This document shows, piece by piece, positions 24,030-34,715 of a stretch of DNA of 64,000 bases. Under the pieces are notes generated by a model that had not been told where the DNA came from, ran no database searches, and saw nothing but the letters and a program-made list of their open reading frames with translations. This DNA comes from Kuschelorhynchus macadamiae (lineage: Eukaryota > Arthropoda > Insecta > Coleoptera > Curculionidae), in contig JAUTXW010004477.1 of NCBI GenBank assembly GCA_030620095.1, forward strand, positions 620,001-684,000, in the 5' to 3' direction. The stretch's first letter is position 1. Each line of letters starts with the position of its first letter. The position numbers and the translations under genes were made by a program.

Positions 24030-24600
24030 TAAAGGGTACAACAGACAGAATCGGAAGAATTCTTAGAAAACACAACATGCAAATATTACACAAGCCACCA
24101 ACAACCACAGGTAAAATTTGGAAATCCAAAAGACAAAAATAAATTGGAAAACCACGGAATATACATCATCCCGTGCCAGGACTGTGAATAGTTGTACGTG
24201 GGGAAACTAAGAAGCGAATATTAGCAAGAGTAGAAAGGCATAAATTCGGCATCAGAAACAAGTAAAGAATCTCGGCCCTGTATATGTGTAGGGAGACTGC
24301 CAACATAAAGCACTATAAGACTAGAATAATCCGAGAAACCATAGATATAGAAAACCAAGGTGTCAGTAGCATGGAAGACAATAATCGACAAATCTAAAAT
24401 CTCAATCCGGAAAACATAGATAACGGAGAACAGTCGCTCAGATATAACCTTCGGCCCCAAGTGGGGGTATTAAAGGAAGCTTCGTAATCACTAACACCTC
24501 AGTCTTCTTTCAGATGCGGGAAAGAAAGCTTCTAAAATGCCGTGGGATTTTGGCGAAACGTCAGCAACACTATTCTTTTCAGAACGACAGTAGTGAACGG
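24030..24600 (+). pseudogene. Penelope-like element, GIY-YIG endonuclease remnant
   Basis: Frame-broken C-terminal region. RIGRILRKHNMQILHKPPTT is at about 24048-24107, HGIYIIPCQDC (the GIY-like core with the PCxDC pair) at about 24152-24185, then LYVGK, then ILARVERHKFGIRNK at about 24219-24264, and TRIIRETIDIE. This order matches the RT-to-GIY-YIG part of Penelope elements. The tail around 24535-24590 has the GETSATLF pattern seen after the endonuclease in this family. Stops and frameshifts make it inactive. The full RT is not present. Confidence 0.7.
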
Positions 24601-24689
24601 ATGTGCACCCGGAATGAAAACCATCCTTCTCAGAAAGGTTCTTGAATTACAATTCACAACACCAGTTACAACAAAAGATCAACGTAGTT

Positions 24690-25011
24690 AAACATTTAAA
24701 ATATAGAGCTTTATCTATTTCTTCTAATGGGTTTCATAAAAAGAGCTTGCAATAAATTGAGAATATGTTGATTAAAAATAGTTACTCAAAATATTAAATA
24801 AAATCCGAAGTACTGACTCAAAACCAAGTGCGCCTGCAATTTATTTCAAATTACCTTCTAATAAAAACTTAACAGAGAAATTAAAAAATGCTTTTACTGG
24901 TCATATTACAGTTAGCAATGAAAAAATCAAAATTGTATAAAAGAGCGAAAATAAAGTAGGGATACATTGCTATCCAAAATTAAAAGCAAAAACAGACACC
25001 GAACTTAAATC

Positions 25012-25080
<69 letters not shown>

Positions 25081-25265
25081 CAAACAAAGGATTAAAGAAC
25101 ACGAGCAAATGACCAAAAACAAACCCAACGGCACTAGTTGAGCACAGAATTAATACATAACATAAGTAACTTTGATTTTGACAGAGCCACTATTTTAGAT
25201 AACAAAAATAGTGTCAAAAAAAGAACGGATATTGATGAATTAAATACGGCCTATTTTAACATATT
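24690..25265 (+). pseudogene. Second Penelope-like remnant, split by a TA microsatellite
   Basis: The left half reads YRALSISSNGFHKKSLQ and IENMLIKNSY (about 24707-24790), then LTEKLKNAFTGHITVSNEKI (about 24868-24930) and VGIHCYPKLKAKTDTELK. After the TA tract the right half reads KQRIKEHEQMTKNK, then NFDFDRATILDNKNSVKKRT, then DIDELNTAYFNIFDKIK. The last segments match the end of Penelope-like GIY-YIG proteins. The YIG part proper lies where the TA tract is, so the microsatellite replaced or invaded it. Confidence 0.6.
25015..25077. repeat. TA microsatellite inside the Penelope-like remnant
   Basis: Pure (TA)n of about 60 bp, interrupting what reads as one protein on both sides. Confidence 0.9.
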
Positions 25266-25269
25266 CGAT

Positions 25270-25892
25270 AAAATAAAATAATATCTTTTTCAACTGTACC
25301 TATATAACAAACTATGTACCGTATAACTACCAAAAATATAGAAATGGTTCTTGAAATTATTGGTGTTGTTTTTTTTTCAATGCCAAAGGCTTTTTTTAAT
25401 GCCTTCTAACCCCAAATAATATACACTTTAAATATATCCTATATATTACTGAAAAAGCCATGAAAATCTCTTATACCGAAACGTTTCATTTTCATAAAAA
25501 AAATACAGTTCTTAAACCAGAATTTTTCCAAAAAAAATATTTTATCTTAAACCAGAATTTTTCAAAAAAAAAAATATTTTATATATAGCTACTGCCCCTG
25601 AATAACATAGTATATGCTTTACTTGAACACTGAAAACCCGCCAAAGTGTCAAAAAATAGTGAAATCCATTAAAAGATGTGCACTAGAAGCAATTCTGGAA
25701 GATTAAAACTTTTTTAGTTATTATATCCTATCTATTGCCAAAAAACCTCAAATCGATATGTATATACAAAAATTCTAGTACAGGAAAAAATTCACAAATT
25801 TACAGCTGCGAAAACAAAATTGTCCCCATTTATTGCCCACATAGAAAAAGAATTACAGCTCTTAAACCAAAATTACTAAAACAAAAATCTTA
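25270..25892 (+). repeat. Repeat family C, tandem subunits
   Basis: From about 25390 the text matches 38540-39110. Shared phrases include TTACAGCTCTTAAACCA, TGAAAACCCGCCAAAGTGTC, ATATCCTATCTATTGCC and CCTCAAATCGATATG. Two subunits of ~320 bp can be aligned to each other. Noncoding; unknown family. Confidence 0.65.
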
Positions 25893-26551
25893 TACAGGGT
25901 GAGTCGGGAGGATCGCCCCAAACTCTAGGAGTGTGTTCTATGAAAGATACTGATTTAAAAAAAAAGTCATGTGTTCTTATTCGATTCTCATTTGTTTTCA
26001 ACTTACAGCATAAATTAGAATATAAACAAGATCTAACAAATTAACGTTTCAATCATTAGATTTCATCATATTAAATGTTCAAAAATGCCCCCATTGAGCT
26101 CTAAACATTTTCGGCTTCGTCTACGTAGGGCACCTGTTGCTCTTCTAATTGCCTCATGCCTTTCTTTAATTTCATCTGCAATATTTCTGATACGCTGAAT
26201 AAGTGCTTCTCGAGTGTCCACTCTCACTTTGTACACTTCATTTTTTAACCAGCCCCATAAACAGAAATCGAGTGGAGTGAGGTCAGGAGATCTTGGAGGC
26301 CAAATAATAGGACCACCGCGACCAATCCAACGCCTTGGAAACCTCCCGTCTAAGTGTTGCCTGACTTGATGTGCGAAATGTGCTGGAGCTCCATCATGCT
26401 GGAAGTACATTTGCCTTCTGATGTTTAGGGGAAAACCTTGTAATTCATTTTCGAGAAATTCACAATAGTAGTCCCCTGTGCGGCGATTTTCCAAAATAAA
26501 AGGGCGAATGACATAACTATCTATCATACCACACCATATACGACCATTCAT
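25893..26551 (-). pseudogene. DD41D mariner-like transposase, C-terminal half with one element end
   Basis: Minus-strand frame of 161 codons (26551 down to 26066). It starts inside a catalytic domain (NGRIWCGMI), then MYFQHDGAPAHFAHQ with the second catalytic Asp, then GRGGPIIWPPRSPDLTPLDF with the third. I count 41 residues between these two Asp, the DD41D signature, against 34 in classic mariner. The C-terminus (KCLELNGGIFEHLI) is complete. TACAGGGTGAGTCGG at 25893 is the element's terminal repeat on this side. The N-terminal half, including the HTH and first Asp, is missing. The copy breaks exactly at the hairpin at 26547-26584. The first Met is just the internal Met at the break, not a genuine start. 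Confidence 0.8.
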
Positions 26552-26584
26552 ATGGTTTAGACTTATCAGTCTAAACCATATGAA
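26547..26584. repeat. Perfect 17-bp stem, 4-nt loop hairpin
   Basis: Arms 26547-26563 and 26568-26584 are exact reverse complements (TTCATATGGTTTAGACT) around TATC. The hairpin forms the truncation point of the DD41D transposase. Confidence 0.95.
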
Positions 26585-27299
26585 CCAATAAACTAAAAAA
26601 AAACTAAATGTTTTTTTATTTATATGAGATTACTATAAAAAATTATAATGAAAACTAACCCAAAAAAATTAAAATCAACCAAAACTAGACTATTCCTAAC
26701 ATAATAACTATAAACCAGTTAATGTAAAAACTATTTTATCAATAATAAAAAAACCTTAAATTATGAGAAAAAATGTGAAATGTTGAAAACTAGACTAACA
26801 AAATTTTTACTAAAACTGAAGGCATAATGAACATCATAGACTTTTGAATATCCTTAAAACTAGAAATGCAAATGAAAATTTTGTATTAAGAAATAGATAC
26901 TTCAAAATCTATGAAAATTATAATAAGAAATTATTAGATCTTTTTGGATGGAGTTGCCGCGGATTGTGCTTTAAAACTCTTAGATAAAATTATGGTGGTT
27001 ACTGTTATTGCTTGCGAGGGGGAGACTGCATTCTTGCTAGAAGAATGAATTATAGCATTATAACATCATAGTAAAAAATCAAAGGAAAAAATGGCAGGAT
27101 TTTCTGTTATGAAAATGTTGACACTATACAAATGGAAAATAAGATACGAATTATACTTTTAGAAGTAAATCTAGTAAATACCCTGTAAAGAAAATTATAT
27201 CTGGTACTTATTACCTTTAAAAAACAGTATAATAGAAGCTCCGAAGGAGAAGACAAAATGAAATAAAAGTATTAGGGAAAATCATTACACCAAATGTGG
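26585..27299. other. No recognised feature
   Basis: Very AT-rich DNA with no reading frame of note and no repeat that I can match to the rest of the window. Confidence 0.5.
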
Positions 27300-27760
27300 A
27301 GTAGTATTGTATAGAGTTTAAAACTTGCACAAAAATAAAGTGTTATATAGGGATAAACTGGTAAAATTTTTGTATAAAGTCATTAACGGAAAAAATGGAT
27401 GGAAATATTTTAAAATTCAGTACCAAAAAACTACTTATCCAACTGGCTTAAAATTTTGCACAAAAATCTAGTGTGATAGAGATGTGCTGGTAAAAGTTTA
27501 GTGCGAAACCTGTCTGACAAAAAGAATGGTGGCCTAATAAAATTATTAAATATTCGGTAAAATCCGTTTCCTTTGAATGAAACCTTTTTTTATTGGGGAA
27601 AATAATAAAGGACAATTTATTTTTTATAGACTATATAAATATATGAAAAATAAATACTAATAATCATAACTATAATAAATAAATTAAAAACTAAAAGAAA
27701 CATGGAATAAACTACAGTTTGTAGGATTTGTATACCACTACCACATAACTATATGCATAT
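27300..27760 (+). repeat. Family B fragment and flank
   Basis: 27320-27560 carries ACTTGCACAAAAATAAAGTG, AACTGGTAAAATTT and AACTACTTATCCAACTGG phrases in the same orientation as the 1713-3080 copy. The remainder up to 27760 is unassigned. Confidence 0.65.
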
Positions 27761-28219
27761 ACAGACTGTAACAAAAGTCTGTAACGCACCGAATATCTGG
27801 CCAATTCCTTACCTATTTTTTTTAAATTCGTAGGCTCAGGTTCGAAATTACGGCGGATCCGTTAGTGATATCCGCAAGCCAAGTCTACAGTTTTTCAGAA
27901 TCTAATACCAACATTTGTTTTACTTATGGAACACTCTAGATTTTATTTGATATTTGGATTCTGAAAAAAATTCTGAATTGTTTTCATTAAACATACTGTA
28001 ATGTAAACTGGTTAATATATTAAATACTTGCGATCAAACATTAATATTTAAACAAGAAAAAGTGTTTTTTTACCTAAGCGGTGAGTGCTATCGAATGTAG
28101 TTTCATGTCACTTCTGACATTCAAAAGTTCAATGAGTTTTATTAGTACAGTTAATAAAAATGTGAATTTTTTTAACTGATACCGAGAGAATAGAAATTCT
28201 AATGATTCTGGGTTAATAT

Positions 28220-28537
28220 AATAAATATCCCAACCAAATCAAATCAAATAACAAAGTCTACTGTTAGCAAAATTTTGAGAAAATTTGACGTAACAGAACA
28301 TGTGAAGAATGCTTTACGATTTGGCCGCCCCAAAACAACCACTGACGAAGATAAGGCTTTGAATATTTTAGTGAGCAAAATAGAAAATCCCATCTTTCAA
28401 CTAGAAAACTTGATCAAAATAACAATTCGTCTCATAAGTCTGTGGAACGCTTTTTGGATGATGATTTTGACAGGCATTTGCAATTCTGAGAGACGATTAT
28501 GGAAATCTGTAATACAAATGGGTTTATTTTTCTAAAT
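28220..28537 (+). pseudogene. Mariner-like transposase, N-terminal half
   Basis: The open frame 28275-28535 begins RKFDVTEHVKNALRFGRPKT, the HTH-plus-GRPK linker of Tc1/mariner transposases, followed by TTDEDKALNILVSKIENP. A frameshift then leads to SVERFLDDDFDRHLQF and METICNTN-like residues, in another frame near 28435-28530. These match the segment just before the catalytic domain in insect mariner-like proteins. The frame is cut at about 28540 by the retrotransposon. Confidence 0.65.
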
Positions 28538-28654
28538 TTAGGTACGGCTTCTGGCGGGGATCGGGGGCATGCATGTGCGTGGGGTGGACAATGCTGAATA
28601 ATAATGCATGACCAAAATTTGCATGCGGACACAAGGCAAAATCCTAAATTTTCA

Positions 28655-28945
28655 GTAGCTCACCTCAACATTCGTTCCTTCAATACAGGTTTTGATGAAT
28701 TTTCGTATTATGTGAATTATTTTAATTTTGATTTAGTGGGTGTTACCGAGACATGGTTGATACGATGATAAATGTTTTGCATTAAATCCATACAGATTTG
28801 TTCGGAGAGATAGGAATGGTAGAGGGGGAGGAGTAGGAATCTATATGAAAAAACACATTAAATTTCAATTAGTTGAACTTGACGTCGTCGCAGATTCCTG
28901 TGAATTTTTATGTGTAAAATTTAATTTAGGTAAAAAATCAATTTG
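28655..28945 (+). pseudogene. Apurinic-type endonuclease N-terminus of the CR1-like element
   Basis: In one frame it reads FSVAHLNIRSFNTGFDEFSY, YVNYFNFDLVGVTETWLI. These are the LNIRS and TETWL motifs of the endonuclease domain that nicks target DNA. After a frameshift follows YRFVRRDRNGRGGGVGIYMK, the GGGVxIY block, then SCEFLCVKFN and a stop. The rest of the endonuclease, including the catalytic SDH end, is deleted. Confidence 0.75.
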
Positions 28946-29124
28946 ACAAAAAACACAAACTATGACATCTCTACAAATTTTCCGGACCCATCCTCCATAA
29001 ATGATTATTTTTCCAATTGCGCCTCAGGGGTTAATACAACTTCTAACATAAAACTCAATTTTTATAACCAAGATAAGGATGCTAATGTAACATCTTAAAC
29101 TTTGACCTAATAGATGAAAATTCT

Positions 29125-30672
29125 TTGATTAAAATAATTAATTCAATAAAAAGTAGATCCATTGAAGAAGTTCAGTTATCTATCACGGATCTAAAGTTAT
29201 GTTTACCTTTTTGTAAAAATTCGCTCATAAATATAATTAATACTTGTATATTAGAAAATTGTTACCCTGATTTATGGAAAAAAGCAATAATAAAACCCCT
29301 AGCGAAAACCAATAATCCTAAAGATTTTAAGGATCTTAGACCTATTAGTATACTGCCAGTTCTTTCTAAAATAATTGAAAAACATATCTACACACAAATC
29401 GTATCTTTTTCTGCTTCTAATAAATTAATACCTGAATATCAATCAGGCTTTTGTGAAAACTTCAGTACTATTACGTGTTTAGTAAATCTTGTAAACGACA
29501 TCAGGATAAGTGAGGATAAGAAAAAAATAACCTGTTTAGCTCTATTAGATTTTAGTAAGGCATTCGATACGCTGAGTCACGATATGCTATTGGCTAAACT
29601 TCATTACCTTCGTTTATCGGAAAACTCTGTAGCATTTCTAAGGTCTTATCTTGTTGACTGATCCCACTGTGTACTACTAAATGATGGTCCTGTCAAGCTC
29701 AAATCTCACTATTTACCTTTGACAACTGGGGTACCGCAGGGGTCGATCTTGGGGCCGTTGCTGTTTTCTTTATATGTTGCTGATATGGATAAGGGAGTTA
29801 GTTTTTCGAAACTTCAACAATTTCCTGACGACTCTCAACTGTATATGTCATTTGAACCTCAGAATTTTGAAAATTGTATGGCTAATTTTAATCGCGATCT
29901 AGATTATCTAAACCATTTTGCGATGGATCATAATCTGAAGCTGAACGCAGCCAAATCGTGTGTAATTTTATTTGGAACTAATAAAAATCAAATAGCAGAC
30001 ATATGAGGTAATCTAAATTTAAAAATTAACAACGCACCTGTGCCTGTTTTAAGTGAAACAAAAAATTTAGGTATCTATTTTGACTCCGGACTCTCATTCG
30101 AAACACATATTAAAAACAAACTTAAAGTTGCATATATGCGTCTTAAAAACCTGAACAAACTTAAAACTTACTTGCCAGAAAAAATTAAATATTATTTATG
30201 TAATACACTTATTTTATCTCTATTTGAATACGGGGACGTGGTTTATCATAGCTCGTTGGTTAGAAGAATTTCAAAATCTATTCAAAAGTTACAAAATACC
30301 TGTAAGAGATTTTCTCATAATATTCCTTTTAGGAATCATATTACTCCATATTTAAATAATTTTTCAGTTTTAATGATGGCAAATCGACGCAAATTATATA
30401 TATATGCGTTTGTCTACAGAATTTTAAAATCAGGAGGTCAACCCAGTTATTTAAGAAGACTTTTTAGCGTACAAGATAACCGCTATGTCATTACGAGGAA
30501 TGTTAACAATTTTATAATTCCTCAACACAAAACGTCTACGTTTCAGAAATCATTCAGTTTTATAGCCATACAAATGTGGAATTCTCTTCCAAATCGCGTA
30601 AAGGAATATAACATTCAACCGTTCACCCAGTACATCAGGAACAAACTTTTAGTTGAACAAAGTCTTACTTGA
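29125..30672 (+). pseudogene. CR1/Jockey-like reverse transcriptase, two in-frame stops
   Basis: Three open segments (29125-29661, 29719-30006, 30040-30672) lie in the same frame (29125, 29719 and 30040 agree modulo 3) and form one RT broken by a TGA at 29659-29661 and another at 30004-30006. Motifs in order: KDFKDLRPISILPVLSKIIE, SGFCENFSTITCL, CLALLDFSKAFDTLSHDMLL (first catalytic Asp), TTGVPQGSILGPLLFSLYV, then QFPDDSQLYMSF where the usual YADD or FADD box reads FPDD. The C-terminal part (YMRLKNLNKLKTYL, LILSLFEYGDVVY) is complete and ends at 30672. The two point stops, not frameshifts, suggest modest age. The Ala-to-Pro change at the active site is unusual and would probably reduce activity. 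Confidence 0.85.
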
Positions 30673-31185
30673 AATCGTGATTCTCTGGGAAACTCCTTCT
30701 ATATAATTAATCAATTTCTGTGTTTTGTGCGCACATTTGAATGTATGCCAAATGTCTGCACGCACTGTACTGATGCTTTCCATGTTTTTTATAAACTATT
30801 TATGTCTAGCTTCTTCCGACCCATGCACATGCATGTCTCCTGGGGTGTCTCCTTATCCTTTACCTAGCCACGCCATTTATTTGAATAATCTTTTTTTTAT
30901 AAGTTTTTATAATTTACTATATATTATGTTACATTTATCTTATAAACTTGGTCTTACTGAATAAAATTGTACTCCGTATTAGATGTTAATTGGTAGTGTT
31001 GTTCCGCGCAGTCATATGTTTTATGTGGCTGCGAATCAGTTTTTTAATTGGGGAGCAGTCCTTATTCCTCAGCTTATTTATGTATGTAGGAATATAAGTA
31101 TTTTTTCCATACAATAGCAAATAATCATGAAAGTTGTCATGTACTAGCTGATGAATAAAAATTGTTTGAATTTGAATTTGAAATG

Positions 31186-31436
31186 AACCTTTCTTGTACG
31201 AAATAATGTTTTCGGCTGAGTCGAGTTTTCGTTTAAACGGAACTGTTAATCGCCATAATTGCCGATATTTGGCTAGGGAACATCTTCATTGGGTACAGGA
31301 ACGTCTTACACAGTACCCACAAAAAATTATTATTTGGAGCTAAATTATATGTCGAAAGAGAATTGGTCCGTTTTTCATGGAAGAAAATTTAAACGGTGAA
31401 AGATATTTGCAACTGTGATCGTCATCAATCGCCATA
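31186..31436 (+). pseudogene. Mariner-like transposase, start of catalytic domain (first Asp replaced)
   Basis: Continues after the retrotransposon with FLYEIMFSAESSFRLNGTVN, RHNCRYLAREHLHWVQERL and TQYPQKIIIWS, then a stop, then IGPFFMEENLNGERYLQL. In this family the first motif is FSDES, so the first catalytic Asp is Ala here. The text then runs directly into the right TIR, so the second and third Asp are deleted. The element could only move with transposase supplied by another copy. Confidence 0.7.
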
Positions 31437-31805
31437 ATCCAGAATAATTAGAATTTCTATTCTACTTTTGACATCACCCACCGTTTAGGTGAAAAAACAC
31501 GTTTTATTGTTTAAATATTTAGGTTTGATTGCGAATCTCAAAAACTATGAGGTTTACATTAGAGTATGTTTAGTATAGAATATTTAGAATTTCTCCCAGA
31601 ATCCAAATATAGAATCAACTCTAGAGCGTTCCATAAGAAAAACCAAAGTTGCTATCAGATTCTGAAAAATTGTAGACTTAGCAACATCGTGGATATCACT
31701 AACGGATCCGCAGTAATTTCGGACATAAGCCTACCATTTTTTAAAAAAATTAGATAAGTAATTCGCCAGATATTAGGTACGTTCCAGACTTTTGTTACCG
31801 TCTGT

Positions 31806-34194
31806 TAGACTGTGTTATATATACGTAGTGAAATTCAGTACGAGGGAACCTGCGGGTAAAGCCGAATTATCTATGTTTTCTATTGTGAAATTGATTTTAA
31901 TGTGCAGAAAATTAAGATAAATAAGGCTTTTTTTCAGATGCATATTATAAATATAAACATAGACGTTTCTTCCTTGCAGCTGCAGATTGCTCGAATTTTT
32001 CTAAAAAGAAATTCGCAATTGTTGAAATTAATAGGCTGCGCTGTATACTTGTGCTTAGAATTCTCCTTATATGATGTCCTTCTTAAACTCTGACGAAATA
32101 AGGCAGTAATATCTTTAACAGCAACCGAAAGAAGTTTTAGTCATTCTGTACTTTATTAGTATGGTTATATTTGATATACGATGAGCAAAAAAAAGCGTCG
32201 TCCAGATAATTATTGTCTATCAGTGAAGGTATTTTTCCTATTCCAGAGGTTTGCAGCACAATATATAATTAGCAATATTTTAATGTTTTTTCTACGTCGT
32301 GGGAAGAATTGTGTAATACCGCACAGTTGTCAAATGAATTTTATTGTGTGATTCTAGGGCACAAGTCTAGGATGATGGAAAAAATGTTGTATGCAACACG
32401 TCTAGTTAATGTATATTTATCTTACTTGAGTGATTGCGGAAAAAAGCCGAGGTGAACTTATGCCTTAGAAATATATTTACCCAACCTGATTGTTAATAAT
32501 GGCCGAGGCGCTAAGTTTACCGAAGCAATGTTGCATTACTAGTCTTCATTATAATAACGTGAACAATACCAGAAGTGCATATTTCAGTATTGATTTTTGT
32601 GAAATCCTGCAAGAGCAATACATACAACGCTTTTTAATCTGTTTTAAAAGAAAGGCGATGAGCACTAATAAGATTAGGACTATAGGTATGTTTTACTGTA
32701 AGAAAACATAGCTTGAAACATGCATTTCTAACTAGGTCAGGTTTTTTTATTAATGAGGTTAAAATATTGCTATTGCCAAATTCTGACGTAAAATATTATC
32801 ATATTATTTTTATTAAATATTATTTTGCGGCAATGTTAGGGAGACCCATTGTTTGGACATACAGGTTACATCATTATTTGGATTAATTTTAACTTAACAA
32901 GGATCTTTGGAGAAACGAATATTGATACAGAAATGTTATTATTAATATCTTATGCAATTTAAACAAAACCATAGCCGGTTTTGAGAAACTCTTGGCAAGG
33001 GGCTCAGATACAAATGAATAGATCAAAAAATAAAGAGGGACTCTTACTAAGTATTTTCTTTATCTGATTCAGTTACCAAATAATAACAAAAATAATAAAA
33101 ATTTAATATTTTGATGTCTGTTTTGCTTCATAACTTTGCATGTATTGTTCAAAAAGGTGCGAGTTACTTGGAATTTAAAATATAGCGATATGGAACAAGT
33201 TGAAATACAGTAAAAGTAAAATCTAGTAAGTTCTTGTGTTTAAATTTCAGAATAAGGAAAGTTTTTTATTCTGGAGCTGTTAAGCACATACCTGAACAAC
33301 GTTTTGTGCGATTTTACACAAGGAGCTTTAATGAACTTAAAGCAATGTGAAGTTTTTTTTTCTTCCATGAATAACTACAACAAATTTTTGACGTGTGCTC
33401 TGCTTTCTTTTAGTTTTTATTATAAATTAAAATAAGATTTTTCACTTGACCAATTTTAAAAAAAAAAAAACACAATTTATACAAAAATGTTTAAATCAAA
33501 TATTATTTTACAGTAGAAAAATATAAGGAGCTTCAAGAAGTAGAAAAGTAGCCTTTAGTTTATTTTTATCTTCTTTTCCTTTACAAAACTGTGGTCACCC
33601 AGTAACACAAAAGTCATTTTTTTCGATGTTTCATCTAAATCTTTTCGCAAATCAATCATTTCGCTATCTTTTACGTTGCAAAATGTCTTCCTAAAAGTAT
33701 ATTTTAAGGAAATAAATCAAGTTATTGTTTTTATTAATTTACTTTATGCTTGAAAATTATTGTTATCCCAACAGTTTCTTTAATTATTTAGAATTTTCTT
33801 AATGGATCACTATTTCATGAAAAATATAAAAAAAATTACTATTGCATATGTATTATATTTGATATTTCATGTAAAATGCAAAAAAAAATCGTGTGTAATA
33901 TTTATTTTCTTCTATAGGGGAATAGTATTTAAGATATTTGTAATATCATGGTTATTTTTTTGATTCTATATACAGTAATACTTTAATTCATTGTGGTTAG
34001 ATGAAAAATATTTTTATAATAGGTACTGTAATAAATATATAATTAAATAGATATACTCTAGTATATATATAAATGTGGTATTTTTAAGTTATAAAAGGGT
34101 ATATGTTCAAAATATATATTTTTTTGCCATACTACTATTTTATGGATTCCTTAAAATATTCTTCGAAATAAATTACGACACTGGAACCGTGTAA
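31806..34194. other. No recognised gene
   Basis: AT-rich. The short frames at 31902-32093 and 32490-32711 show no family I know. Intervals near 33450-33480 and 33860-34100 are A/T runs. I see no repeat shared with the rest of the window until the family A array at 34195. Confidence 0.5.
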
Positions 34195-34715
34195 TCCATA
34201 TTTAAAAATTTTAACCAGTTCAAAATTTACAGCTGTCAATAATGTTTTTTTTTATAATATTACCCCTTTGTAACGTTTTTTGATAGATGTTCAAATATAG
34301 TTTTTAAATAATTTCGCCACTAAGAGTTACATAGAACTGGGAAAACCGTATTTAATAGTCTTAAGCAGTTAAAAAGTTTTTTTTTGACAGATGTCAAAAT
34401 ATTTTTTTTTAAATATCAAAATATTCTTTTTCAAAAAAGTTACTCCACTAAAAGTTACATTGAACTGCCAAAACCGTATTTAAAAAGTTTAAGTTGTTTA
34501 AAAGTTACGAGAAAAACACTCTTGACTGATGCCAAAATATTTTTTTTTTCAGTTAAATTACGAACTATGAAAACCCTTTTTAAAAATTTTAATCAGTAAG
34601 TCAAGGGGAAAAACAATTTTTTTGGCAGCTGCCAAAATATTTTTTTAATACATTAGCCCACTAAAAGTTACATAGCAATTTGAAAACCGTATTTAAAAAT
34701 CAGATGCAGTTCAAA
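34195..34715 (-). repeat. Tandem TGACAGCTGTCA-type array of family A, inverted
   Basis: Four to five units, reverse-complement of those at 13300 and 17090. Cores are near 34223 (ACAGCTGTCAA), 34386 (TTTGACAGATGTCAAAA) and 34618 (TTTGGCAGCTGCCAAAA), each flanked by TAAAAGTTACAT and AAAACCGTATTTAA. Confidence 0.8.

Larger units (their letters stand above)
28540..31186 (+). mobile_element. CR1/Jockey-like non-LTR retrotransposon, internally deleted, inserted in the mariner
   Basis: Runs from about 28540 to the short GAATTT-repeat tail ending near 31186. It interrupts the transposase frame of the surrounding mariner, so it is the younger of the two. The remaining reading is endonuclease start, then (after a deletion) reverse transcriptase. 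The sequence between 30675 and 31170 is its 3' untranslated region. The flanks AATGGGTTTATTTTTCTA and AATGAACCTTTCTTGTAC are loosely alike and may be a diverged target duplication. Confidence 0.75.
27761..31805 (+). mobile_element. Mariner-like DNA transposon with very long terminal inverted repeats, split by a retrotransposon
   Basis: The left end (27761, ACAGACTGTAACAAAAGTCT) is the reverse complement of the right end (31805), with about 85% identity by eye. The match extends for over 300 bp, and with one indel to about 28211 on the left and 31437 on the right. Between the TIRs lie the two halves of a broken transposase, with the CR1-like element at about 28540-31186 between them. Without that insertion the element would be about 1.4 kb, right for a mariner relative. 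TIRs of 370-450 bp are long for this superfamily. Confidence 0.8.

Noticed and set aside
32490..32711. 73-codon frame beginning MAEALSLPKQC
   Set aside because: Looks protein-like for a short stretch but no family is recognised and neighbouring DNA gives no support for exons.
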